Source: Pseudomonadota bacterium (GTDB taxonomy: Bacteria; Pseudomonadota; Gammaproteobacteria; Steroidobacterales; Steroidobacteraceae). From it: DNA of 64,000 nucleotides. The notes beneath the pieces are model-generated. The model was not told the origin of the DNA, made no database searches, and saw only the letters and a program-made list of their open reading frames with translations. Position 1 is the first letter of the stretch, and each line of letters opens with the position of its first letter. Made by a program: the position numbers and the translations under genes. Location: contig JAKBCE010000020.1 of NCBI GenBank assembly GCA_021808195.1, forward strand, positions 1 to 64,000, read 5' to 3'. Shown here in pieces: positions 9,365 to 17,500 of this stretch.

Positions 9365-10096
9365 TCAGAGATCGCCAAAGCGTTGCTGCAGCAGCGCCAG
9401 CGCGACGACGGCTGCCGTCTCTGTGCGCAGCACACGCGGACCGAGACGCACCGACTCGAATCCGCTCGCAGCGGCCGCACGCACCTCGGCCTCGGCAAGG
9501 CCACCCTCTGGCCCGATCAGCACGAGCACCTCGGCTGCCGCACTCGGCAGCGCGGCGAGGCCCGCGGCGCCCTGCGGACTGAGCAGCACCCGCACGCCCC
9601 CGGCGGGCAGCGCAGCAAGCCAGGCACTGAGCGAAAGCGGCGTGCTGACCTCGGGAACCTGACTGCGTCCGCTTTGCTCGCAGGCAGCCACCGCAATGCG
9701 CTGCCAATGACGCTGCTTGTTGCGCGCCTGTGCCTCATCGAGCCGCACGACGCTGCGCTCGCTCAGCACCGGCACGATGCCGGTGACCCCGAGTTCGACG
9801 GCCTTCTGCACGACCCAATCCATGCGCTCCCCGCGCGAGACCGCCTGGGCGAGCGTCAGCTGCAACGGCGATTCGCTCTGGCGCTCCTGCCGCTCGCCGA
9901 GCGCGACGAGCACCTCGCCTTTGCGCACCGCTTCGATCCGGCCGGCGTATTCCCCGCCCACACCGTCGAACACAGCGAGCTCAGCACCCACCCCGAGGCG
10001 CAGCACCCGTGAGATGTGTCCGGCCGTCTCGCCCTGAATGGCGCAGCGGCCGTGCGGGCTGAGCGGGCCCGGCACATGGACGCGGGTCACGCGCAT
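9365..10096 (-). CDS. rsmE: 16S rRNA (uracil1498-N3)-methyltransferase RsmE
   Basis: RsmE is a SPOUT methyltransferase that makes m3U1498 in 16S rRNA. The 243-residue protein has an N-terminal PUA-like region (HISRVLRLGVG, VFDGVGGEYAG) and the conserved QAVSRGERMDWVVQKAVELG segment. The C-terminal trefoil-knot SAM site is LIGPEGGLAEAEV followed by LGPRVLRTETA. It starts at an ATG at 10096. ampD is divergent, 188 bp away. Confidence 0.96.
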   Translation of the reverse strand: MRVTRVHVPGPLSPHGRCAIQGETAGHISRVLRLGVGAELAVFDGVGGEYAGRIEAVRKGEVLVALGERQERQSESPLQLTLAQAVSRGERMDWVVQKAVELGVTGIVPVLSERSVVRLDEAQARNKQRHWQRIAVAACEQSGRSQVPEVSTPLSLSAWLAALPAGGVRVLLSPQGAAGLAALPSAAAEVLVLIGPEGGLAEAEVRAAAASGFESVRLGPRVLRTETAAVVALALLQQRFGDL

Positions 10097-10284
10097 GCGG
10101 CAGCCTCAACGCCTCGACGAGCAGCGGCGCACACACGGCATGCCGGCCCATCAATCCACACTGGGCACGCGGAGTGCCCGCGGCGACGCAGATCGCGTTT
10201 CAGACGGGTGACATCCGCAGTTCGCATACGACGATTGTGGCATGATCGGCCTGCAAGGCGGGATGCGCCCCCGCCGCACTATCC

Positions 10285-10878
10285 GTGAGCACTGCGATTC
10301 GCTCCCCTGCAATCGATACCGCCACTGGTTTGCTGGCCGGCGTGCGCCAAGTGCTCTCGCCGCATCATGATGCACGCCCCGCAGGGGTACTGCCGGAGCT
10401 GATTGTCATCCACGGGATCAGCCTGCCGCCGGGTCAGTTTGGCGGCCCGTGGATCGACCGGTTGTTTACCGGCAATGTGCCCCGGGATGCGCCGGGGAGC
10501 CTGCGCGAGGTAGCGGGGCTGCGCGTCTCGGCGCATGTTCTGGTGCGGCGCGACGGCACACTGACTCAGTACGTCAGCTTCGGCCGGCGTGCCTGGCACG
10601 CCGGCCAATCTCAGTACCAGGGCCGCCCGGCCTGCAATGACTTCTCGATCGGCATCGAGCTCGAAGGAACGGACACGACCCCCTATACCGATGCGCAATA
10701 CGAGAGCCTCGCCGCGCTGGTGGCGAGACTTCTGGCCACCTACCCCACCTTGGCAAGCGAGCGCATCACCGGACACAGCGACATCGCACCGGCACGCAAG
10801 AGCGATCCCGGCCCGGCCTTCGATTGGACTCGCTGGCGAGCCCTGCTGCGCAGCGGCATGCAGGAGCTGGCCGAGTGA
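10285..10878 (+). CDS. ampD: 1,6-anhydro-N-acetylmuramyl-L-alanine amidase AmpD
   Basis: AmpD is a cytoplasmic Zn amidase that removes the peptide from anhydro-muropeptides in cell-wall recycling. The 197-residue protein has the amidase_2 layout: zinc His in LIVIHGISLPPGQFGG (near residue 43), the HVLVRRDG and RAWHAGQSQYQGRPACNDFSIGIELEG blocks, and the C-terminal ITGHSDIAPARKSDPGPAFDW with the second zinc His and Asp. The start is a GTG at 10285. It has no signal peptide, which separates it from periplasmic AmiD. Downstream lies a candidate small RNA unit. Confidence 0.95.
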   Translation: MSTAIRSPAIDTATGLLAGVRQVLSPHHDARPAGVLPELIVIHGISLPPGQFGGPWIDRLFTGNVPRDAPGSLREVAGLRVSAHVLVRRDGTLTQYVSFGRRAWHAGQSQYQGRPACNDFSIGIELEGTDTTPYTDAQYESLAALVARLLATYPTLASERITGHSDIAPARKSDPGPAFDWTRWRALLRSGMQELAE

Positions 10879-10912
10879 ACGTTGCGTGATCGCAACGGAT
10901 CAGGGAAATTGC

Positions 10913-10940
10913 TTGACTAAGACTATGGGCGGGATACCAT
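10913..10940 (+). promoter_or_regulatory. Sigma70-type promoter upstream of a gene-free terminated unit
   Basis: A -35 TTGACT (10913-10918), a 16-bp spacer and a -10 TACCAT (10935-10940) lie 35 bp after ampD. The predicted start is near 10947. A very strong intrinsic terminator follows about 85 bp later, with no ORF between. Confidence 0.6.
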
Positions 10941-10946
10941 CGACGC

Positions 10947-11066
10947 AACATCGCTGCACCTAAAAAAGCGTCGGAGAGCAGCATCGAGGATTGCGCGGCG
11001 GATCAGCCGAGCACGGGTCGAGGGGGGAGACAGGGCCGCATGAGTCATCATGCGGCCCTGTTTTTT
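10947..11066 (+). ncRNA. Candidate small RNA (about 120 nt) with four GGA motifs
   Basis: The unit runs from the predicted start near 10947 to the U-run at 11061-11066. No reading frame with a ribosome site fits inside. Four GGA motifs lie at 10973-10975, 10988-10990, 11000-11002 and 11026-11028. The third sits in the loop of a small hairpin (CGGC stem 10996-10999 with 11006-11009, loop GGATCA), the layout bound by CsrA/RsmA. That a CsrA-type protein binds is an inference. Alternatively it is a terminated leader (attenuator or riboswitch) of the CBS-domain gene that starts 150 bp downstream. Confidence 0.5.
11030..11066 (+). terminator. Strong intrinsic terminator
   Basis: A perfect 14-bp stem (left arm 11030-11043, right arm 11048-11061) with a GTCA tetraloop is followed by six T. 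It is the strongest intrinsic terminator seen in the window and acts on plus-strand transcription, ending the candidate small RNA and any ampD read-through. Confidence 0.92.
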
Positions 11067-11217
11067 GGGCGATGCGATTCAATCCACAATCGAACCGATT
11101 GCGCCGCTTGGTTGCGGAACTCTGCGCCGCGCTTGGGTCAAAGAGGAGTGCCCAATCACCGCGCCGCTGCCAACGCAGATGCGCCGCACAGATGCGCCGC
11201 AGACTGAAGGGAGGCGA

Positions 11218-11787
11218 ATGATGTTCGACCTAGAATCCGCGAGCGATGAGCCCGACGTCCGCTCGCGTCCCGTTGAGCCACTGCAGATCGCGACGCTCGA
11301 GGCGCCGCGCCGGCCTGCGCCGCCGAAACGGCCGCGCGTCGCTCCGCACGACCCGGCCATACGCGTCATGACCGATTTTTCCATGCAGAACCCCGTGCTC
11401 GTCAGTGCCGAGCGACTGATCGATGAAGCGCTGCGCGACATGATGGTGGCTGGCGTCAGGGCGTTACTGGTGATACGCGCAGACAGAGTGATCGGCCTGA
11501 TCACCTCCTACGACATCCAGGGAGAGCGTCCCCTGCAGTTCCTGAACAATGCCGGCTTCACGCGTCACGACGAGATTCAGGTCGGCCACATCATGACACC
11601 CTGGGAGCGCATGCCCACCCTGGACTGGGAGGCGGTACGGACCGCATGCGTTCAGGATATTGCCGAGCACTTCGGCGCCCAACGCGCCCCGACGCACATC
11701 GTCGTGCTCGAGCGCGCCGAACACGGCGGCACGATCGTTCGCGGCCTGTTCTCGCGGACGCAGCTCGAACGTCAGCTCACCGCGTAG
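11218..11787 (+). CDS. CBS-domain pair protein
   Basis: Function unknown beyond probable nucleotide sensing. The 189-residue protein has about 45 variable, Pro/Arg-rich N-terminal residues, then two CBS domains: about residues 50-110 (VMTDFSMQNPVLVSAERLIDEAL, VIGLITSYDIQGERP) and about 115-185 (VGHIMTPWERMPTL, THIVVLERA, VRGLFSRTQLERQL). CBS pairs usually bind adenine nucleotides and regulate a partner, but no partner domain is present. The ATG at 11218 follows a good ribosome site (GGGAGGCGA), and a second ATG follows at once. It lies downstream of the terminated small RNA unit. Confidence 0.8.
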   Translation: MMFDLESASDEPDVRSRPVEPLQIATLEAPRRPAPPKRPRVAPHDPAIRVMTDFSMQNPVLVSAERLIDEALRDMMVAGVRALLVIRADRVIGLITSYDIQGERPLQFLNNAGFTRHDEIQVGHIMTPWERMPTLDWEAVRTACVQDIAEHFGAQRAPTHIVVLERAEHGGTIVRGLFSRTQLERQLTA

Positions 11788-11815
11788 CGTCGAGAGCCCG
11801 GCCGCGCTCGCCAGC

Positions 11816-12520
11816 CTAGCCGGCCGGAACGCGCGACACGGAACCGGCACCCTCGATCTGAGTCGAGACGTGTGCCGGATTCGAGTGCAATCGCACCTTC
11901 CCCGCGCCCTCGATGCGAACAGACACGCTGTCGGTCGGCGCGATCGCAACATTGCCGCTTCCTTCGATGCGAACGCGCGCCCGCTGCACGCTCAACTGCC
12001 CGAGGTGCACATTACCCGCCCCGTGAATCACCACGGAGAGATCATTGACGTTGCCCGTACCATGCACCGCGGCACTGCCGTTGATCGTCAAGACAAGTCG
12101 ATCCTGATGCAGTTGATCGAGCTGGATGTTCGCACTACCGGCGACGTCGATCACACGCAACGCCGGGCCGGTGAGGTCCACGTGCACCGTGTCTTCAACC
12201 CCGGTGCCGAAACTGATGCAGAACGGGATCAGCGAAAAGCACGAGTGCGGCTTGGCGCCGATCCGGCCATGACTGACCACGAGCTCGCGTAGGGTACGCG
12301 GCGGTGCGCTGATGGTCAGTCGCCACGTCGTGCCCGGATGGTATTGCACGTCGGCAGGTACGGCGAGGACCAGCGAATCGGAATGCCACGGATAAGTCCG
12401 TTCGACCCTCGCGTTGCCGCTGGCGTGCGCCAGCCTCGGGCACACCGCGCCCAGCGCTGCGAGCCCGACGGCAAGGTAGACGGACAGACCGCTCAAGACG
12501 AGTCGGGTCATGCGGTTCAT
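11816..12520 (-). CDS. Exported DUF2807 (GIN-domain) protein
   Basis: Role unknown. The 234-residue protein has a signal peptide (LVLSGLSVYLAVGLAALGAV then ...AHA-SG), then a parallel beta-helix-like domain of repeating short strands (VIDVAGSANIQLDQL, LTINGSAAVHGTGNV, VVIHGAGNVHLGQL, VRIEGSGNVAI, VRIEGAGKVRL, TQIEGAGSVSRV). These V-x-G-x-G-x-V repeats are the hallmark of the DUF2807 head-GIN domain. The ATG at 12520 has a good ribosome site (GGAGAGG), which favours it over the upstream extension. The protein probably sits in the periplasm or at the outer membrane. Confidence 0.82.
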   Translation of the reverse strand: MNRMTRLVLSGLSVYLAVGLAALGAVCPRLAHASGNARVERTYPWHSDSLVLAVPADVQYHPGTTWRLTISAPPRTLRELVVSHGRIGAKPHSCFSLIPFCISFGTGVEDTVHVDLTGPALRVIDVAGSANIQLDQLHQDRLVLTINGSAAVHGTGNVNDLSVVIHGAGNVHLGQLSVQRARVRIEGSGNVAIAPTDSVSVRIEGAGKVRLHSNPAHVSTQIEGAGSVSRVPAG

Positions 12521-12609
12521 AAGCCTCTCCGGTTGCGAATGAACGCAGAACACGCCCGCGCGCGGAAAGTTGCGCCCGGGGCGCGGCACGCCCCCCCGGG
12601 CAAGCTCGC

Positions 12610-13164
12610 TCAGCCCGCGCGCTCGTGCCGCCAGAGCACCTCGCCGCCGCGCTCATGGCGGGCCAGCACCCGGGCGAGCACGAAGAGCAGATCGGAGAGC
12701 CGGTTCAGATAGTGCAGCGCGTGCGGATTGACCGTTTCCGTGCGGGCCAGTGTCCACACCCGCCGCTCGGCGCGGCGGGCAACGGTGCGGGCCAGGTGAC
12801 AGAGCGCGGCGGCCGGCCCGCCGCCGGGCAAGATGAATTCCTTCAACGGCGGTAGATCTGCGTTGAAGGCATCGAGGGTGCGCTCGAGCCACTCCACCTG
12901 CGCCGCCGCGAGGACCACGTGCCCGGGAATACACAATTCCCCGCCGAGATCAAAAAGCTGGTGCTGCACCTCGGTGAGACACTCGGCGATCCCCGCGGCG
13001 AGAGCCGGCTGCGCGAGCAGCGTGCCGAGCACGCTGTTGAGTTCATCTACCGTGCCGAAGGCCTCCACCCGCGCGCTGTCCTTGCGCACGCGCGTGCCGT
13101 CACCGAGGCCGGTGGTGCCGTCATCGCCGGTGCGCGTGTAAATCTTGCTGAGTCGATTGCCCAT
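12610..13164 (-). CDS. PduO-type cob(I)yrinic acid a,c-diamide adenosyltransferase
   Basis: The enzyme transfers the adenosyl group of ATP to cob(I)alamin to make coenzyme B12. The 184-residue helical protein has the N-terminal ATP motif TRTGDDGTTGLGDGTRV (near residue 10), FGTVDELNS, and the C-terminal ARTVARRAERRVW and HYLNRLSDLLFVLARV, whose Arg and Asn contact ATP and cobalamin in PduO/MMAB proteins. The ATG at 13164 has a GAGGTGG ribosome site and matches the family start. No other cobalamin gene is adjacent. It is divergent from the IMPase-family gene. Confidence 0.93.
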   Translation of the reverse strand: MGNRLSKIYTRTGDDGTTGLGDGTRVRKDSARVEAFGTVDELNSVLGTLLAQPALAAGIAECLTEVQHQLFDLGGELCIPGHVVLAAAQVEWLERTLDAFNADLPPLKEFILPGGGPAAALCHLARTVARRAERRVWTLARTETVNPHALHYLNRLSDLLFVLARVLARHERGGEVLWRHERAG

Positions 13165-13255
13165 GATCCACCTCGGCCACCATTGTGCCAGAGCATGCGA
13201 TTGACAGCTGCGCCGGCGGACGGCAATTTGGGGCTCCACCAGCGCCCTCACCCAT

Positions 13256-14017
13256 ATGCCCTCACCGGAACTCCAAGCCGCCCTGGATGCAGCCCGCGCC
13301 GCCGCCGACATCATCCGCGGCTTCTACCAGCGCAATCTGCAGATCCGCACCAAGGCCGATCAGACACCCGTCACCGAGGCGGACGTGCGCGCCGAGGAGG
13401 CGATCCGCGCCATCCTCACCGCGCGCTTCCCCGGGTACGGCTTTTACGGTGAGGAGACCGGCCAGCACGATCTGGGGGCTGAAAGCGTCTGGCTGGTCGA
13501 CCCGATCGACGGAACCAAGTCATTCGTGCGCGAGTGTCCGTTCTTCTCCACCCAGATTGCGTTGCTGCGTGGCGGCCGGTTGGTGCTCGGTGTCTCGAGC
13601 GCCCCGGCCTATGGGGAGTTCGCCTGGGCCGAGCACGGCGGCGGGGCCTACCTGAACGAGCGCCCTATCCGGGTCAGCACCACGGCCGAGCTCGGCGCGA
13701 GCATCGTGTCGACCGGCAATCTCAAGAGCCTCGCCCGCTCGGCACAGTGGGGCAAGCTCGGCAACCTGATCGGCCAGGTGAACCGCATCCGGGGCTACGG
13801 CGACTTCTTGCACTACCACCTGCTGGCGAGCGGCGCGCTCGACGTGGTCATCGAATCGGACGTCAGCATTCTCGACATTGCCGCACTCGCCGTAATCGTG
13901 CGTGAGGCAGGCGGCACATTCACCGACCTCGCCGGGGCGGAACTGACGCTGGCAAGCACTTCGGTGCTCGCCACCAACGGCCGGTTGCACGCGCAGGTGC
14001 TTACAGCGCTCGGTTAA
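13256..14017 (+). CDS. Inositol-monophosphatase-family phosphatase (HisN-like)
   Basis: This is a Mg-dependent Li-sensitive-type phosphatase. The 253-residue protein has the family metal motifs FYGEETG (motif 1), WLVDPIDGTKSFV (motif 2) and SDVSILDIAALAVIVREAGG (motif 3). Sequence style and length resemble bacterial histidinol-phosphate phosphatases of the IMPase fold more than SuhB or CysQ. The substrate cannot be settled from motifs, and there is no histidine operon nearby. The ATG at 13256 fits the family N-terminus. It converges with chpC. Confidence 0.85.
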   Translation: MPSPELQAALDAARAAADIIRGFYQRNLQIRTKADQTPVTEADVRAEEAIRAILTARFPGYGFYGEETGQHDLGAESVWLVDPIDGTKSFVRECPFFSTQIALLRGGRLVLGVSSAPAYGEFAWAEHGGGAYLNERPIRVSTTAELGASIVSTGNLKSLARSAQWGKLGNLIGQVNRIRGYGDFLHYHLLASGALDVVIESDVSILDIAALAVIVREAGGTFTDLAGAELTLASTSVLATNGRLHAQVLTALG

Positions 14018-14041
14018 GCGCCTCAGCGGATCGGGGCGCGC

Positions 14042-14506
14042 TCAGGACAGCACGCGCGTCTCGTCTGCGATCATCTCCTCGAGCCGCTCCAGATCCGGCA
14101 CCAACGGTGTCTCGTTGGCCATGCGCAGCTGGCAAAGCACCGGCGAGCGCTCCGGGAAACTTGCCGTGCCCGGCCGGATCACGTCCGAGCTCAGCCGCAC
14201 CAGCTGCGGGAAACCCTGCGAAACGATCGCAAAGTGCGCAATGCGCGTGCCCAGCGCGACGAACACCACCATGCGGGAGCGACCCGAGCCCGGCGGAATG
14301 CTCTTGCCGCACGCCCCCTCGAAAGACACCAGGGGTACCGACCGGCCGTTCCAGGGCACGATGCCGATGTACCACGGTGGCGCACCAGTCATTTCCGAAG
14401 GCACCGGCAACCCGGCCACTTCCGCAACACAGGCGCGCGGCACGATCAGGCGCCCTTCCGCGAGCGGGATGAGCAGGCTGTAGATTTCCTGGACCCGTTC
14501 GGCCAT
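14042..14506 (-). CDS. chpC: ChpC: CheW-like adaptor of the Chp pilus chemosensory system
   Basis: This is a single CheW-like SH3-type domain of 154 residues that probably couples an additional receptor to ChpA. Visible features are EIYSLLIPLAEGRLIVPRACVAEV, a GAPPWYIGIVPWNGRSVPLVSFE segment typical of CheW (WYIG..W.G..VPL), and a FAIVSQGFPQLVRL strand. P. aeruginosa ChpC is about 168 residues. The ATG at 14506 has a GGAGGC ribosome site and lies 10 bp downstream of the chpA stop, so it is co-transcribed. It ends the Chp operon; no chpB (CheB-type) gene follows. Confidence 0.83.
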   Translation of the reverse strand: MAERVQEIYSLLIPLAEGRLIVPRACVAEVAGLPVPSEMTGAPPWYIGIVPWNGRSVPLVSFEGACGKSIPPGSGRSRMVVFVALGTRIAHFAIVSQGFPQLVRLSSDVIRPGTASFPERSPVLCQLRMANETPLVPDLERLEEMIADETRVLS

Positions 14507-14516
14507 GGCGCCTCCG

Positions 14517-17500
14517 TCACTCGCCCTGGGCCGCGGCCGGTCCGGGCTCGACACTGTCGCTGGTGCCGGTGCGCCGACTCGCGCGTGCACGCTCGACCAG
14601 CGGGCCAATCGCCTCCAGCAGTTCGGTCTCCTGGTAGGGCTTGCCCAGATAATCGTCGACGCCGAATTCGATCGCCCGCGCCCGGTGCTTCTCCCCGACG
14701 CGCGAGGTGATCATGATGATCGGCACCTCGCGCAGACGCGGATCGTTGCGCACGTGCGCGGCTACTTCGTAGCCATCCATGCGCGGCATCTCGATGTCGA
14801 GCAGGATGATGTCCGGCACATGATCCTGCAGCAGTGCAACCGCATCCATGCCATCCCGCGCGGTCAGCACACGCATGCCGTTGCGCTCGAGCAGACGCTG
14901 CGTAACGCGACGCACGGTGATCGAATCATCCACGACCAGCGCAAAAATACGCCGATCGGCCTTGTCCCGCTCGGCCGGCGCGAGGCCGCGACCGCGCCAC
15001 TCGGCGCGAACCAGCGCACCGATGTCGAGAATGATGACGATGCGGCCGTCACCGAGGATCGTCGCCCCCGAAATACCGCGGATCCCGGCAATCTGCGGGC
15101 CGACCGACTTGACGACGATCTCGCGGTTACCGAGCAGCTCATCGGCCACCAGCGCCGTGGAGTGCTCACCGGCCCGCACCAGCACCACCGGTACGGTCGC
15201 ATCCTGAGCCGGAAGGGGCGAGGGCGGCAGACCGACGAACACTGCCAGATGCTGAAAACGGTAGCGCTGGCCGCCGTGTTCGAACGCTGCGCTCTCGGCG
15301 CCCAGATATTGATTGACCTGCTCGAGCGGCAGCCGCAGTACGCCCTCGACGGTCGGCAGCGGCAGCGCGTAGAGCTCATCTGCGGTGCGGGCGATCAGCG
15401 CGTGGCTGATCGCGAGCGTGAACGGCAGACGAATCGTGAATTCCGTGCCGGTACCCGGATAGGTCTGCATGTGCAGCGCGCCGCCGAGCCGTTTGATCTC
15501 GGTGGCGACCACATCCATGCCGACCCCTCGGCCCGCCTGCTGCGTCACGGTGCCGGCGGTGGAGAATCCGGGCTCGAGAATGAGCTGCATGGCCTCCTCG
15601 TCGCTTACCGGTCCGGGGGCAATCAAGCCGAGCGCCCGACCCTTCGCCCGGATCGCTTCGAGGTTCATGCCTGCGCCGTCGTCGCTGAGGCGCACCACGA
15701 CCTGAGCGCCTTCGCGGCGCAACTGCAACTCGATGCGCCCGGCGGGCGACTTGCCACGCTGCAGGCGCTCCGCGGGCGATTCGATGCCGTGCACCACCGC
15801 ATTGCGCAGCATGTGTTCGAACGGCGGCAGCATGCGCTCGAGCACCTGCCGATCGAGTTCACCGGCGGCACCCTCGACGACCAGCTCAGCCCGCTTGTCC
15901 GTGTCGGCCGCTGCCTGCCGGACAATGCGCGCGAGGCGTTGCACATGCTGTTGGAACGGCACCATACGCGTGCGCATCAGGCCGTTCTGCAGCTCCGTCA
16001 TGGTCCGCGCCTGCTGCTGCAGGAGGGTATGGGCATCCTTGGTGAGGTTCTCGAGCAGCTGCTGCAGACTGGCCACGTCGTTGGCCGTCTCGGCCAGCGC
16101 GCGCGAGAACTGCTGAATGGAGGAATACCGGTCGAGCTCGAGCGGATCGAAATCGCTGCGATGGCCAGTATCCGGATCGTGACGGTGCAGAATCTGCGCC
16201 TCGGTCTCGATTTCGAGGCTGCGCAGCTGCTCCTTCAAGCGCGTCACGGTGCGCGAGAGCTCGCCGAGATTGAAGTCGATGGAACTGACCTGCTGGTCGA
16301 GCCGGGAGCGGGCGATGCTCGCCTCACCGGCCACGTTGAGCAGCTTGTCGAGCAGTTCGGCATCGACCCGCGCCATCTCCTGTCGCTCCGCCGGCGCGAC
16401 CGGCTCGCGCCCCGGCGGTACCGGCAAAGGCGTGGCCAGCGTCTCGGCCGGCACACTCGGTGGCAGAGGCTCGGCCGGCGTGGGAAACGTCGAAGTCTGT
16501 TCGCCCGCCACGACCTGCAGCACCGGCACCGCATCCGGATCGACGGCACCCCCGATGAGCCTCTCGATTTCCGCGCCCTGCACCGCCAGCGCATCGTCGA
16601 GCTCGATCGGCACTTCGGAGAGCGGTTCGAGCCCGGCGGGCGCGAGCACCGGTGGCTCGAATTCCGGCTGCACGGGCGGCTCCGCCGCGTCGGCCGGCGG
16701 GGACTGCGGCACCGCCGTCAGTGCCGCGATGGCAGGCGCGGACGACTCGCTGCCCGGCTCGGGCTCGGTCGCCGTCACGATGGCCTCGCTCTGTGCGGGC
16801 TCCGCGCAAACGCCTTCGGACAGCGGCGGCACCGTCGGCGGCGGGGTACCCGGCTGGGTCAGTGCGCGAATGCGGGCGACCATCCCCTGCGCTGGAGCGA
16901 CCCCTTGCCCGTTGACCACGGCCTCGCGCATGCCGGCGAGATGATCGAGGCTCGACTGAATGACATCAAACACGGCCTCATCCGCAGCGAGACCACCGCT
17001 TTCGGCGTGTCCGACCAGCGTCTCGAGCTCGTGCGACAGATCGCCCATGGCCATGATGCCGGCCATGCGCGCCCCCCCTTTGAGCGTGTGCAGCGCGCGC
17101 TTCAGCGCAAAAGCACACTCAGCGCTGCCGGCGGCGGCGCGCCACTGCCCGAGCGCGCGCTCCGAGCCCTCGATCAGCTCGAGCGCCTCTTCGGTGAAAA
17201 CCGCAGCCACCTCCGGGTCGTAGTCGACGACGGGCTCGACCGGCACCGGCGGCGGCTCAGCCGAGACGCTCGCCGGCGCCGCCGTGCCGGGTGATGCGGG
17301 CAACTCCTCCGGTTGTGCCTCCGCGGCCGCGATGCGCGCATCGAGCGCCTTCTCCGCTTCGGCCAACCGTTCGATCAACAGCAGGTGGCTCGCGAAATAG
17401 CCGGTCGGCTCCTCGAGATGCTCGGCGACCGACTCCATCGCGCTCATGCAGTCAGCGAGCAGGGTCAGATCCTCACTGCGCAGTCCGACGCCGCTGGTGA

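Noticed and set aside
14505..17294. 929-codon plus-strand frame opposite chpA
   Set aside because: It is fully antisense to the kinase gene, His/Arg-rich and without motif. Long open antisense frames are expected at this GC content.
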